Source: an uncultured bacterium
GTDB taxonomy: Bacteria > Actinomycetota > Actinomycetes > S36-B12 > CAIYMF01
Direction: 5' to 3'
Length of the DNA: 64,000 nucleotides
Assembly (NCBI GenBank): GCA_903927265.1
Contig: CAIYMF010000312.1
Span: 22,854 to 86,853 of the forward strand
Shown: in pieces, positions 35,963 to 44,096 of the stretch
Numbering within the stretch: position 1 is the stretch's first letter
Layout: each line of letters starts with the position of its first letter
Program-made: the position numbers and the translations under genes
The notes under the pieces: generated by a model
Told to the model about the DNA's origin: nothing
Database searches by the model: none
What the model saw: only the letters and a program-made list of their open reading frames with translations

Positions 35963-36271
35963 TTGTCCGTTCTTCACGTTGCCATCTTCCGCTTCAACGA
36001 GGGAGTTACCGACGAACAGGTTGAGTGGTTCACTGACGGCTTGATTGCCTTGAAGGCACAGATGCCGATGCTGCTCTCGTTCCGGTTTGGCCGCGACCTT
36101 GGCATCCGCAACGGCAACTACGACTATGGCGTCGTGGCTGAACTTGAGGGGTCCGAGTTGGTCGACGTCTACCTCGATCATCCGCTGCATCAAGTGTTCG
36201 TCGAGGACTACGTCAAAGTGATGGTGGCTGAGCGACGTGCCGTGCAGGTCAACAACTTGTCGGGTCGCTAA
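35963..36271 (+). CDS. Dabb-family (stress-responsive A/B barrel) protein
   Basis: A 102-residue ferredoxin-like dimeric alpha/beta barrel protein: LHVAIFRFNEGV at the start, then DGLIALKAQMP, and VYLDHPLHQVFVEDYV near the end, as in PF07876. Family members include olivetolic acid cyclase and proteins of unknown function. TTG start with TAGGAG upstream. Last gene of the catabolic locus; the 142 bases that follow up to 36413 contain no gene and no clear terminator. Confidence 0.8.
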   Translation: MSVLHVAIFRFNEGVTDEQVEWFTDGLIALKAQMPMLLSFRFGRDLGIRNGNYDYGVVAELEGSELVDVYLDHPLHQVFVEDYVKVMVAERRAVQVNNLSGR

Positions 36272-36413
36272 AACCCGCTGTCCAACTGACGGGCAACGCC
36301 GCGTTCTGATCGCTAGGGTCTGGTGATGCCCGAGACTTGGATCACTCGTCGACATTGAGCGTGACGTTGATTCTGGGATTCGGTCGGCCCTGGGAACTCG
36401 ATCCTTCGGCGCG

Positions 36414-37454
36414 TTAGCGGGTGGGCGTGAGGGTAGGAATGCCGAGTTGCTGGCCGAGGGTTGCGTAGATTTCACCGATGTGATCGGCGTTTTCTCCGTC
36501 AACAGTCACCAGGTCATGCTTGATGGCAAGGTCGCTCGGAAACTCGTAGGTGTCGATCTGTGTTGTTACAGATGACATCGCCTTCTCATAGGAGTCAATC
36601 GGCGCGTTGCTGACCGCTCCGTCGTTTGCGTTGGTGACGATGAGCAGTCGCTCGAGTGGAACGGTACGAGTGACATCGATCTGGGCGTCACGGCCGAGTG
36701 CGAGGAAGGCCCCGAGCGAACGCAATGAATACCGCGGATAGGCGTACGCAGGAGTTGCCAGTTTCTCTTTCTGCTCACCGTCCCACCACAAATAATAGTC
36801 AGGGACGTAACGAGCAACGCGGGCGATCGGCGCAACTGCGAGCGCAGGGATCGCTTTCGGCATCATGAGAGGCGCGATGACGTCTGCCTCGGCCACGTCA
36901 TTGCGGTGTGCTCCTGCCCATGCAGCCAAAGCGCCGCCGGCCGACAGGCCCGCCACCGTGATTCGGTCACCAAGCCCGGCGGCAATGTTGATCGCGTTGT
37001 CGGTGGCTCGCGCAAGATCTTGAGGTGTGACGTCAGTCGGGGTCGTGGTGAGCCGGTCGGCAAGTCCGTGGCCGGGAAGGCGTGGCACCACGACGTTGTA
37101 TCCCGCGGCCGCGTACGCTTTCGCGACCGATCGGAATTGTGCTGGGCAACTCGTGAATCCGTGCAGCAGGACGACCGATCTCGCTTCCTTCTTGCCCGAG
37201 TCGATCACAATCGATCGACAGTCGGGGTTGACGTCTGAACCGTCTGCTTCGGTGAGTGCAGTGGCGAGGGTTACTGCCTGATCGTGTGCCGCCGCGGGGT
37301 CAGCGTGGCTGGTCAGATCGCCATCGAGCAGCGGCGTGAATCCGGCGATAGCGATCACTGCGGCAACGACGACCACCACTGCGAGCGCCAAGACAGCGAT
37401 GCGACGGCCCCAACGGGGCTGCTGCGACGGTTGCTCGGAGGTGTGGTCGGTCAT
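36414..37454 (-). CDS. Membrane-anchored alpha/beta hydrolase
   Basis: A 346-residue protein with one N-terminal membrane helix (about 17-40, IAVLALAVVVVVAAVIAIAG) and an extracytoplasmic alpha/beta hydrolase domain. The oxyanion segment is VVLLHGFTS, the nucleophile elbow GLSAGG, the acid in TNANDGAV and the His in NADHIGE. Substrate unknown; an esterase or lipase at the cell surface is likely. AAGGAG precedes the ATG. It lies four bases behind the HxlR gene, in one operon. Confidence 0.87.
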   Translation of the reverse strand: MTDHTSEQPSQQPRWGRRIAVLALAVVVVVAAVIAIAGFTPLLDGDLTSHADPAAAHDQAVTLATALTEADGSDVNPDCRSIVIDSGKKEARSVVLLHGFTSCPAQFRSVAKAYAAAGYNVVVPRLPGHGLADRLTTTPTDVTPQDLARATDNAINIAAGLGDRITVAGLSAGGALAAWAGAHRNDVAEADVIAPLMMPKAIPALAVAPIARVARYVPDYYLWWDGEQKEKLATPAYAYPRYSLRSLGAFLALGRDAQIDVTRTVPLERLLIVTNANDGAVSNAPIDSYEKAMSSVTTQIDTYEFPSDLAIKHDLVTVDGENADHIGEIYATLGQQLGIPTLTPTR

Positions 37455-37458
37455 GGGG

Positions 37459-37839
37459 TCAGACTCCTTGGTCGTAGCGACGTTGGCTTGAATCGATCTG
37501 GTCGTGATGCTCGACCGCCCAGTCGGCAAGCGCCGTCACCGGGCCGATCATCGTGTGCCCGAGGTCGGTCAATTCGTATTCGACGCGCGGTGGAATCTCA
37601 GCATAGGCGGTGCGCTGCACAAGGCCGTCGCGTTCAAGCTTGCGCAGGGTGAGTGTGAGCATCCGTTGGCTGATTCCATCAACGGCGGATTTGAGAGCGG
37701 TGAACCGTTGCGGTCCCCCACTCAGGATCGCGATGACCAGCAAACTCCATTTATCGCCCAGCCGGTCAAAGGTCAGGCGAACGACGCGACAGTGTTCGCT
37801 GTCACCCAACTGAGCGTGGGAGTAGGTGGGCTGTGCCAT
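37459..37839 (-). CDS. HxlR-family transcriptional regulator
   Basis: A 126-residue winged-helix regulator: the EHCRVVRLTFDRLGDKW core, then LSGGPQRFTALKSAVDGISQRMLTLTLRKLERDGLV and the wing PPRVEYELTDLG. The family Cys near residue 16 (HCRV), which senses quinones or electrophiles in HypR/YodB relatives, is present. GGAGGTGA precedes the ATG. Divergent from a DoxX gene, with inverted repeats between them; probably controls both directions. Confidence 0.9.
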   Translation of the reverse strand: MAQPTYSHAQLGDSEHCRVVRLTFDRLGDKWSLLVIAILSGGPQRFTALKSAVDGISQRMLTLTLRKLERDGLVQRTAYAEIPPRVEYELTDLGHTMIGPVTALADWAVEHHDQIDSSQRRYDQGV

Positions 37840-37851
37840 GGTCACCTCCAT

Positions 37852-37864
37852 GTGCCTGAGGCAC
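37852..37864. promoter_or_regulatory. Palindrome near HxlR start
   Basis: GTGCCTGAGGCAC, a palindrome except for its central base, sits 12 bases before the HxlR start; CCCCGCGGGG follows at 37873-37882. Either could bind a regulator or form an mRNA hairpin in the HxlR leader. Function unproven. Confidence 0.4.
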
Positions 37865-37890
37865 GTTGCTGTCCCCGCGGGGATGCCTCT

Positions 37891-37920
37891 ATTGTTACCC
37901 AAAGTACCTGTAGGAACAAT
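37891..37920. promoter_or_regulatory. Inverted repeat, candidate HxlR operator
   Basis: ATTGTTACC and GGAACAAT form arms of about eight bases around a 13-base spacer, centred between HxlR and DoxX. The AT-rich arms stand out in this GC-rich sequence and lie where the two divergent promoters should overlap, as expected of an HxlR site. Confidence 0.5.
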
Positions 37921-37941
37921 AAGTAACTATTGAGGAGTCTC

Positions 37942-38292
37942 GTGAGTATCGTTCTGGTCATCGCCGCTGTGTTACTCGGAATCGCCGCAATCGGTTCGGC
38001 GTTCGGCAAACTCAGTCGCAATCCCAAGGTCGTTGAAAGCATGCACAGCGTGGGAGTCACCGACCCCCAGATGCGCGGCCTTGCGGTGCTCGAGATTCTG
38101 GGTGCGCTCGGACTGTTGCTCGGCATCTGGCTGCCATGGCTCGGCGTACTCGCGGCCGCCTGCCTGACCCTCTATTTCCTTGGCGCACTCATCGCTCACC
38201 TGCGTGCCAAGCAGGGACTGAAGGAAACTGCTGCGCCGATCGCGTTGGCGTTGCTGGCCCTGATCACCACCGTGTTGGAACTCAAGCGCTGA
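37942..38292 (+). CDS. DoxX family membrane protein
   Basis: A 116-residue protein with four predicted membrane helices (about 2-22, 46-65, 67-88 and 98-115) and the FGKLSRNPKVVESM segment of DoxX/YjcB-like proteins. GTG start with GAGGAG upstream. DoxX proteins are linked to redox or thiol stress in Actinomycetota. Its divergent HxlR neighbour, which may sense electrophiles, suggests an inducible stress response. Confidence 0.85.
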   Translation: MSIVLVIAAVLLGIAAIGSAFGKLSRNPKVVESMHSVGVTDPQMRGLAVLEILGALGLLLGIWLPWLGVLAAACLTLYFLGALIAHLRAKQGLKETAAPIALALLALITTVLELKR

Positions 38293-38327
38293 GCCTGGTC
38301 AGCGGAGCAGCGGCAGCGCCGAAAGCT

Positions 38328-38624
38328 TCAGTCGTTCCAGCTAATGAAGGGTGTGGCCCTCGACAGGTCAGCGGACTCGTGGGGGCGCCGATTCCATCGG
38401 TGCCACGCCCACGCGACTGATGCCACCTGCAGCATGAGGCCCACAACCACGCACTCATTGATGGTGTACACCACAGCGGCCACGGTGATCAACACGGCGT
38501 AGAACATCAGGAGGGCGGGCGGCATCCACCAGGGCATGAGGTACTCGTGCTCTGGTGCAGAGCGCAATGGGCCCATGCGCGCCACGATGTCTTCGAAGAC
38601 TGCTTGCTCTTCTTCTGGCAACAT
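38328..38624 (-). CDS. Small DUF3040-like membrane protein
   Basis: A 98-residue protein. It begins MLPEEEQAVFEDIVARMG, resembling the SEEEQ opening of actinobacterial DUF3040 proteins, then has two membrane helices (about 36-57 and 59-76). GGAGG lies five bases before the ATG. Function unknown. It is divergent from the DUF2461 gene and converges with DoxX; the 35-base convergent gap shows no clear terminator. Confidence 0.7.
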   Translation of the reverse strand: MLPEEEQAVFEDIVARMGPLRSAPEHEYLMPWWMPPALLMFYAVLITVAAVVYTINECVVVGLMLQVASVAWAWHRWNRRPHESADLSRATPFISWND

Positions 38625-38715
38625 GACTACCTCCATCGGGCAATGCGAGGGCCTATCACACCACGTCTGTCGGTTCCCCGCCACTTGAAAATTCCGAGGC
38701 TGAGACACTGGGGGC

Positions 38716-39363
38716 ATGAGCGACCAGTTCACGGGATTCCCTGTCGAAGCCTTCGACCTCTACGAGCAGCTCGAGGCCAACAACAACAAGGCGTGGTGGA
38801 CCGAGCATCGCGGCACCTATGAAACGTCAGTCAAGGCACCCCTCGTGGCTCTCACCGATGAACTTGAGCCCGAATTTGGTACGCCCAAACTCTTCCGGCC
38901 CTATAACGACCAACGCTTCAGTAAGGGCGCGCCACTCAAGACCCATCAGGGTGCGACGGTGATGCTCGAGGACGCGGTGGGACTCTACGTGCAGGTGTCG
39001 GCCGAAGGACTCATGGTCGCGGGCGGATGGTTTGCGCCGGCGGGCGATCAGGTGCGCCGTTATCGCGAAGCCGTGGCGGGCGCTGGAGGTGTGGTTCTTG
39101 ACACGTTGGTGAAGGCCTTACCGCGTACGTGGGATATCGATGGCAATCAGTTGGCCACGCGTCCCAAGGGGTACGACGTTGATCACCCACGTATCGATTT
39201 GCTCCGTAACCGTCGGCTCACTGTGGCGCGACGCTACCCGGTTGAACCGTGGTTGAGCACGCGCAAGGTGCTCACCACCGTACGTAAAGACTGGCGCTTG
39301 ATGATGCCGCTATTGGAGTGGTTGGCCGATCACGTCGGTCCCGTTGACGACCCTGGCGCATAA
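38716..39363 (+). CDS. DUF2461 (TIGR02453) family protein
   Basis: A 215-residue protein: FTGFPVEAFDLYEQLEANNNKAWWTEHR at the start, FRPYNDQRFSKGAPLKTHQGA in the middle, and LVAGGWFAPAGDQVRRYREAV later, all diagnostic of DUF2461. The family is widespread in Actinomycetota and uncharacterised; no catalytic residues are established. It is followed 9 bases later by a small membrane protein gene, probably in the same transcript. Confidence 0.85.
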   Translation: MSDQFTGFPVEAFDLYEQLEANNNKAWWTEHRGTYETSVKAPLVALTDELEPEFGTPKLFRPYNDQRFSKGAPLKTHQGATVMLEDAVGLYVQVSAEGLMVAGGWFAPAGDQVRRYREAVAGAGGVVLDTLVKALPRTWDIDGNQLATRPKGYDVDHPRIDLLRNRRLTVARRYPVEPWLSTRKVLTTVRKDWRLMMPLLEWLADHVGPVDDPGA

Positions 39364-39372
39364 GATTGAGGT

Positions 39373-39585
39373 ATGTCCAAGCGATCGTGGAATGAACTGA
39401 CCCGACCACAGCAAACTGCCGTTGTTGTGTTGGGCGTCGTCGAAGTAGCGCTCACCACGATGGCGTTGATTGACCTTGCGCGCCGTCCCAGCGCTCTCGT
39501 ACGTGGGCCCAAACTGGCGTGGGCAGTGGGATGCGTGGTGCAGCCCGTGGGGCCGATCGCCTATCTCGCTCTCGGTCGAAAGTAG
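39373..39585 (+). CDS. PLDc_N-like two-helix membrane protein
   Basis: A 70-residue protein with two membrane helices (about 15-36 and 47-66) ending in PVGPIAYLALGRK, the signature of the phospholipase D nuclease N-terminal-like (PLDc_N) small proteins of Actinomycetota. These stand alone without a nuclease domain. Function unknown. ATG start 9 bases after the DUF2461 stop; its end faces the TMADH-like gene. Confidence 0.75.
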   Translation: MSKRSWNELTRPQQTAVVVLGVVEVALTTMALIDLARRPSALVRGPKLAWAVGCVVQPVGPIAYLALGRK

Positions 39586-39600
39586 TTCTGCGTCAGCGCG

Positions 39601-41649
39601 CTACACCGACGGCCGCTCGCGCAACCACGGAAGTGGAACCATCGGGTTCTCCGATTCGAGTTCGCGCGCCAACCGATGGCCGTCGAACACTGCTTCCGAT
39701 GGCATTCCGGGCGCAACGGCGTCGCCGATGGCATAGACCGCCGTGATGCCTGCGTGCGCAAGCGATTCGGGATGAGCCATGAGTTCGCGGTAGAGCGCGT
39801 CATCGGACACCTGCTGAGTCACCAGAATGACTCCACCGACCGTCATCGACCACGGATCCTCGTACGTGGTGTGGCCGCTGACCTCGCCCGCGGCAATGTC
39901 AGTGATCGTGATGCCGGGATGAAACTGAACTCCCACGTTGTGCAGGTGGCTGCGCAGCATGTCGCCTTCGAGTGACTCGTCAGAGATCGGAGAGATCGTC
40001 GCTGTGGGGGTGACCAGATGAACCGTGCGACCCTCGAGGGCGAGTAACTCGGCGATTCCAGGCGCCACGTAGTAGCCATCGGTGTCGTAGACGACCACGT
40101 CGCCATCGCCCGGTCGGGCACCGGTCATCACTTCCTCGGGTGTCAGTGCGAGTGATGCGCCTGTGATGGGTTCGAAGCGATTCGGTTGATGACCCTCGCC
40201 TGTCCATGCCGATCCGGTCGCGATGATCACGATGTCGGCACCGTAGTCGCGTACCTCATCGGGGGTGAGCCGCCTTCCAGTGATGACTGAGACGTTCGTA
40301 AGCGCATCGAGGGCGATCACGCGGTGGTCGATGACTCGTCCCCAGTCACCGAGGGTTGGAAGTTGACGGGTCCACCTCAACTTTCCGCCGAGTGCGTCGT
40401 CGGCTTCGACCAGATGTACCGCGTGGTACCCGCGCTTTCCCAACACGAGTGCGCATTCCATGCCTGCGGCACCGCCGCCGACGATGAGAATGGAACGCTC
40501 CGGTCGCGTCGTTTGTTCAAATCGTTCGGGATGCCACGAGCGTCGGTACTCCTCGCCCGCCGTTGGATTTTGCAGGCACCCCACATGCGAAAAAGTCTCC
40601 TCACGCAGGATGCAGACATTCGATCCGGTGCATTCGCGTACATCGCCGATGCGGCCCTCGCGAATCTTGGTGGGAAGGAAAGGATCGGCGATCGCTGGAC
40701 GCGCAGCTCCGATGAGGTCGAGTTCACCGCTGCGGATGAGTGAGGCCATCAGGTCGGGGCTGGTGTAGCGACCGACGCCGACGATGGGTTTGCCGGTGGC
40801 CTCGCGCACGCGTGAGGTCCATGGGCGCTGGTGTCCCTCGGGGTAGTAACGGGACGTTCCTGAATCTTCCGGCCAACTTCCGACATTGACGTCAAAGAGG
40901 TCGACGAGCGAATCGCTCATGCGCACGACCTCCAGCATCTCGTCGATGCTGATGCCGGGTAATTCCTCGCGCCCATCAATGGTCATCCGCACGGCGATCG
41001 CGCACTCGTCGCCGACGGCAGCGCGAACTCGTTCAAGTGTCTCCGTTTGAAACCGTGCGCGGTTCGCGAGTGAGCCGCCGTAGCCATCAGTGCGTCGGTT
41101 GGTTGCGGTTGAAAGCCACTGACCCATGAGGTAACCGTGTGCACCGTAGACATAGATGATGTCGAATCCGACATCGCGAGCGCGGATGGCTGCAGTGACG
41201 AAGTCGCTCTGCACGCGTTCGATGTCGTCGAGTGTCATTTCCTTGGCGAGATTTGAGTGTCGCCATTGCGAGCCGATCTGGCTGGGGGCGATGCGACGGG
41301 CTCGTGATTCGCCATTGAATGATTCGCCGCCGCCGTGGTAGAGCTCGATTCCTGCAAGCGAACCGTGAGCATGGATGGCGTCGGCGACCACTCCGAGACG
41401 TTGCATGTCCTCGAGATTCCAACAGTCTGCGGCCGGTGCCGGCAGTTCATCGGAATCAGGGGAGACGGGGGCGTAGTCAATGCAGACGCCACCCCAACCA
41501 CCTTCGGCCTTGACCCCTCGAAAGGCCGCGTGAGTGCGAGGTTGTGCCGAGCCGAAACCCGAGGCGTGCGGGACTTGGTAGAAGCGGTTCGGCAGGGTTG
41601 TGGGGCCGATCGTGAGGGGTTCGAAGAGGATCGCGTGACGTGGATCCAT
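39601..41649 (-). CDS. Trimethylamine dehydrogenase-like flavoprotein, degenerate cofactor sites
   Basis: A 682-residue old-yellow-enzyme barrel (1-360) plus FAD/ADP-binding domains (from ILIVGGGAAG near 385). It follows trimethylamine dehydrogenase closely (FYQVPH, YVYGAH, GEEYRRSWHPERF). Compared with my memory of that enzyme, A29 replaces the Cys that binds FMN covalently, S343 replaces one of four [4Fe-4S] cysteines (C340, S343, C346, C358), and the Trp after the third Cys is missing. Amine oxidation is therefore doubtful; it may reduce enoyl compounds. ATG start faces the DUF3048 gene. Confidence 0.88.
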   Translation of the reverse strand: MDPRHAILFEPLTIGPTTLPNRFYQVPHASGFGSAQPRTHAAFRGVKAEGGWGGVCIDYAPVSPDSDELPAPAADCWNLEDMQRLGVVADAIHAHGSLAGIELYHGGGESFNGESRARRIAPSQIGSQWRHSNLAKEMTLDDIERVQSDFVTAAIRARDVGFDIIYVYGAHGYLMGQWLSTATNRRTDGYGGSLANRARFQTETLERVRAAVGDECAIAVRMTIDGREELPGISIDEMLEVVRMSDSLVDLFDVNVGSWPEDSGTSRYYPEGHQRPWTSRVREATGKPIVGVGRYTSPDLMASLIRSGELDLIGAARPAIADPFLPTKIREGRIGDVRECTGSNVCILREETFSHVGCLQNPTAGEEYRRSWHPERFEQTTRPERSILIVGGGAAGMECALVLGKRGYHAVHLVEADDALGGKLRWTRQLPTLGDWGRVIDHRVIALDALTNVSVITGRRLTPDEVRDYGADIVIIATGSAWTGEGHQPNRFEPITGASLALTPEEVMTGARPGDGDVVVYDTDGYYVAPGIAELLALEGRTVHLVTPTATISPISDESLEGDMLRSHLHNVGVQFHPGITITDIAAGEVSGHTTYEDPWSMTVGGVILVTQQVSDDALYRELMAHPESLAHAGITAVYAIGDAVAPGMPSEAVFDGHRLARELESENPMVPLPWLRERPSV

Positions 41650-41722
41650 CGAGTCGGCTCCTCCCGGTTGCGGCGTGTCCAGCATGTCAGAGGAGTACCT
41701 CGGCGCGTGGCATGCTGTGGGG

Positions 41723-42787
41723 ATGCGACGCCTGCTGCTCGGAACTGTAGTGCTCACTGTGGGTCTGGCCGCGTGCTCGCAGGCTGCTCCGCCGGCACCG
41801 GTGCCGACCCCCTCGCCGACGACGGCCTCACCGACTCCGACCCCCATTCCGACCCCCACACCCACGCCCACTCCGGTTGTGGTGAATCCCCTCACCGGAC
41901 TTCCCGCGGTCGGCGGCGTCGTGTCGAACCGACCGGCGCTGATGGTGAAGATCGATGACGTGGGTGGCGCCCTTCCGCAGACTGGTCTTCCTCAAGCCGA
42001 CATCGTGGTTGAGCAGCCGATGGAAGGCGGGCTCACGCGATTCATGGCGATCTTCCAGTCACAAGAACCTGGCATCGTGGGGCCTATTCGTTCGGCCAGA
42101 CCAGTTGATGCGCAGATCACGCGCATGTTGGGTCCGACCATTCTGCTGTTCTCTGGTGCTAGCCCCTACGAAATTGCTCCGGTCAAGGCAGACAGTCACG
42201 CGCTGCTCATCGCCGACGACTGGGCCACCGCCCCGGGCACCTTCGAGCGGCATTCAGATAAGTCGGGAGAACACAACCTCTACGGAGATACCGCGAAGGC
42301 GTGGAAGTTTGGGCTCGCGCACGGCGCGAAGACCGGCCCTCCGAACGCGCCACTGACTTTCACGCCAGTGGCTGCGCCGGGAGCCACACCGGTCAAGGAA
42401 ATCTCGCTCGACTTCGGTGACACACGGGTTCGGTGGGACTGGGATTCGAAGGCGGAAGTCTGGTTGCGTTCTCAGAACGGTCGCGAACACGACGATGCGG
42501 AAAAGGGTCAACTCGACGCCGACACGGTGCTCGTGATCTCGGTGCCCGTGCGCTACGACTCGTCGATTCACGATGTGCTCGGGACGCCGACTCCGCTTCC
42601 GACAACGACGGGCACCGGAACTGCCTGGCTCTACCGTGATGGCACCGGAATCAAGGTGACATGGAGTCGGCCGACCGTGGATGACCCGTTCGTACTCACC
42701 GATGCATCCGGTGCGGAAGTGGGCGTGAAGCCGGGTCGTACCTGGATCGAGTTGCTCGATGCGCCGCGCAAACCACAGACTTCGTGA
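41723..42787 (+). CDS. DUF3048 lipoprotein
   Basis: A 354-residue exported lipoprotein: signal peptide LLLGTVVLTVGLAAC with the lipobox Cys at 18, a Pro/Thr-rich linker (about 23-51), then the DUF3048 domain (NPLTGLP, RPALMVKIDD, LPQADIVVEQ, GPIRSARPVD, FRHSDKSGEHNLYGD-like core). Related proteins (YerB) are of unknown role in Gram-positive envelopes. Divergent from the flavoprotein gene, with 73 bases between the starts; its end nearly meets the hydroxyacid oxidase gene. Confidence 0.87.
   Translation: MRRLLLGTVVLTVGLAACSQAAPPAPVPTPSPTTASPTPTPIPTPTPTPTPVVVNPLTGLPAVGGVVSNRPALMVKIDDVGGALPQTGLPQADIVVEQPMEGGLTRFMAIFQSQEPGIVGPIRSARPVDAQITRMLGPTILLFSGASPYEIAPVKADSHALLIADDWATAPGTFERHSDKSGEHNLYGDTAKAWKFGLAHGAKTGPPNAPLTFTPVAAPGATPVKEISLDFGDTRVRWDWDSKAEVWLRSQNGREHDDAEKGQLDADTVLVISVPVRYDSSIHDVLGTPTPLPTTTGTGTAWLYRDGTGIKVTWSRPTVDDPFVLTDASGAEVGVKPGRTWIELLDAPRKPQTS
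41789..41875 (+). repeat. Low-complexity Pro/Thr-coding tract
   Basis: Irregular repeats of CCGACC/CCCACG units encode the PT-rich linker after the lipobox. The bias also creates a long open frame on the other strand (glycine/valine repeats), which is not a gene. Such tracts change length by slippage. Confidence 0.6.
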
Positions 42788-42812
42788 CTGTCACGCAGGT
42801 TCGAAGTCTTCT

Positions 42813-43889
42813 TCAATTCCGGAATGCCGCGTGGCTAGGCATTGCCACGATTGAGCGATCGAGACGGCTCACACTCCGCGCACCCACGAGCACGAGCGAT
42901 CTGGTGAAGTCATCAAGGAGCAGCGACATTACCCGCTGAACACCTTCGGCTCCTGCGAGGCCCAGGCCCCATTGCACCGGTCGCCCGATGAATGCCGCGT
43001 CGGCGCCCAGGGCAATGGCCTTGACTACATCGAGCCCTGAGCGGATTCCACTATCGACCATCACCGATGCGGTGCCGTTGACGGCTTCAACGATCTCGGG
43101 AAGGGCGTACGCGGTGGGCAGGGCGGTATCCAATTGGCGCCCCCCGTGATTCGACACGATGATGCCGGATGCGCCGTGCTCAACTGCGAGCAGGGCGTCG
43201 TCGCCGCGGAGCAGACCTTTCACAACAACCGGCACGGTTGAGTGTGCGACGATTTCGGCCAATGAGTCCCATGTGAGGTCATGATGAAGCGAGGCCCACA
43301 TTGGTGCCAGTCGGGGGTCGGGCGCACCGGCCTCGGCTAGACAGGGGACCACTTGCTTGCCGCGAAGGGTGAATCCGGAGTCGACGTCACGCTGACGTAG
43401 GCCCAGCGTCGCGAGGTCGACAGTGAGGACGATCGCACCGGCGCCGGCCGCGATGGCTCGGTCGACGAGTGCCAATGTAAAACCCCAGTCGGCGAAGGCG
43501 TACAACTGGAACCACCAGTGCAGGCCGTCCACAGATTCGAGTTCGGCGAATCCGGCGGACGCGAACGTTGAGTGGCAGTAGAGCGTCTGAGTAGCAGCCG
43601 CCGCCTGGGCAACGAGTCGCCCACCCCCGGGATGGAGCAGTTCTTGAAATCCCATCGGCGCGATCATGATGGGGTGAGCTTCAGGCTGGCCGAGCAGCGT
43701 TACCGAGGTGTCGACCGCTCCCGCCGTTGCAAGCATTCGCGGGCGCACTGAGATGCCCTGCCATGCGTCGGTATTGCGTCCAACGGTGAGACCCTCGCTA
43801 GCGCCGCCGTTGATGTAGCCCACGAGTCCTTCGGGCTGTACAAGCGCGAACGCCCTGTGGAAACCGTCGATCGTGGTAGGTAATGGCAC
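42813..43889 (-). CDS. FMN-dependent alpha-hydroxy acid oxidase/dehydrogenase
   Basis: A 358-residue member of the lactate oxidase/glycolate oxidase family. The N-terminal YINGGASEG, the WFQLY strand, TVDLATLGLRQRD, active-site Lys in VVKGLLRGDD, His/Arg in SNHGGRQLD, and DSGIRSGLD phosphate site are all intact. It oxidises an L-2-hydroxy acid, with electron acceptor unknown (oxygen or quinone). Convergent with the lipoprotein gene; the 207 bases beyond its start contain no gene. Confidence 0.9.
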   Translation of the reverse strand: MPLPTTIDGFHRAFALVQPEGLVGYINGGASEGLTVGRNTDAWQGISVRPRMLATAGAVDTSVTLLGQPEAHPIMIAPMGFQELLHPGGGRLVAQAAAATQTLYCHSTFASAGFAELESVDGLHWWFQLYAFADWGFTLALVDRAIAAGAGAIVLTVDLATLGLRQRDVDSGFTLRGKQVVPCLAEAGAPDPRLAPMWASLHHDLTWDSLAEIVAHSTVPVVVKGLLRGDDALLAVEHGASGIIVSNHGGRQLDTALPTAYALPEIVEAVNGTASVMVDSGIRSGLDVVKAIALGADAAFIGRPVQWGLGLAGAEGVQRVMSLLLDDFTRSLVLVGARSVSRLDRSIVAMPSHAAFRN

Positions 43890-44096
43890 CCGCTACACAC
43901 TAGTGAGCGCAATGAGGCATGAACTCGGCAGGTTGCTCTGGAGGTACATCTCCTTATCGTGTGCAGGTTTCGCATGCGATGATGGCGCATTACTACTTCA
44001 CGCACGCCCCCGTCTTCTCCCACACCGACGGCTGATCTGGCGCCCATTCAGAAGGCGTCACGCTGGTCGTCGCTGTCACTTCGCCTCGCGCTGCTG

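Noticed and set aside
41650..41895. Upstream extension of the TMADH-like protein
   Set aside because: It would consist of glycine/valine repeats that are only the complement of the PT-rich lipoprotein linker; the family starts at MDPRHAILFEPL.
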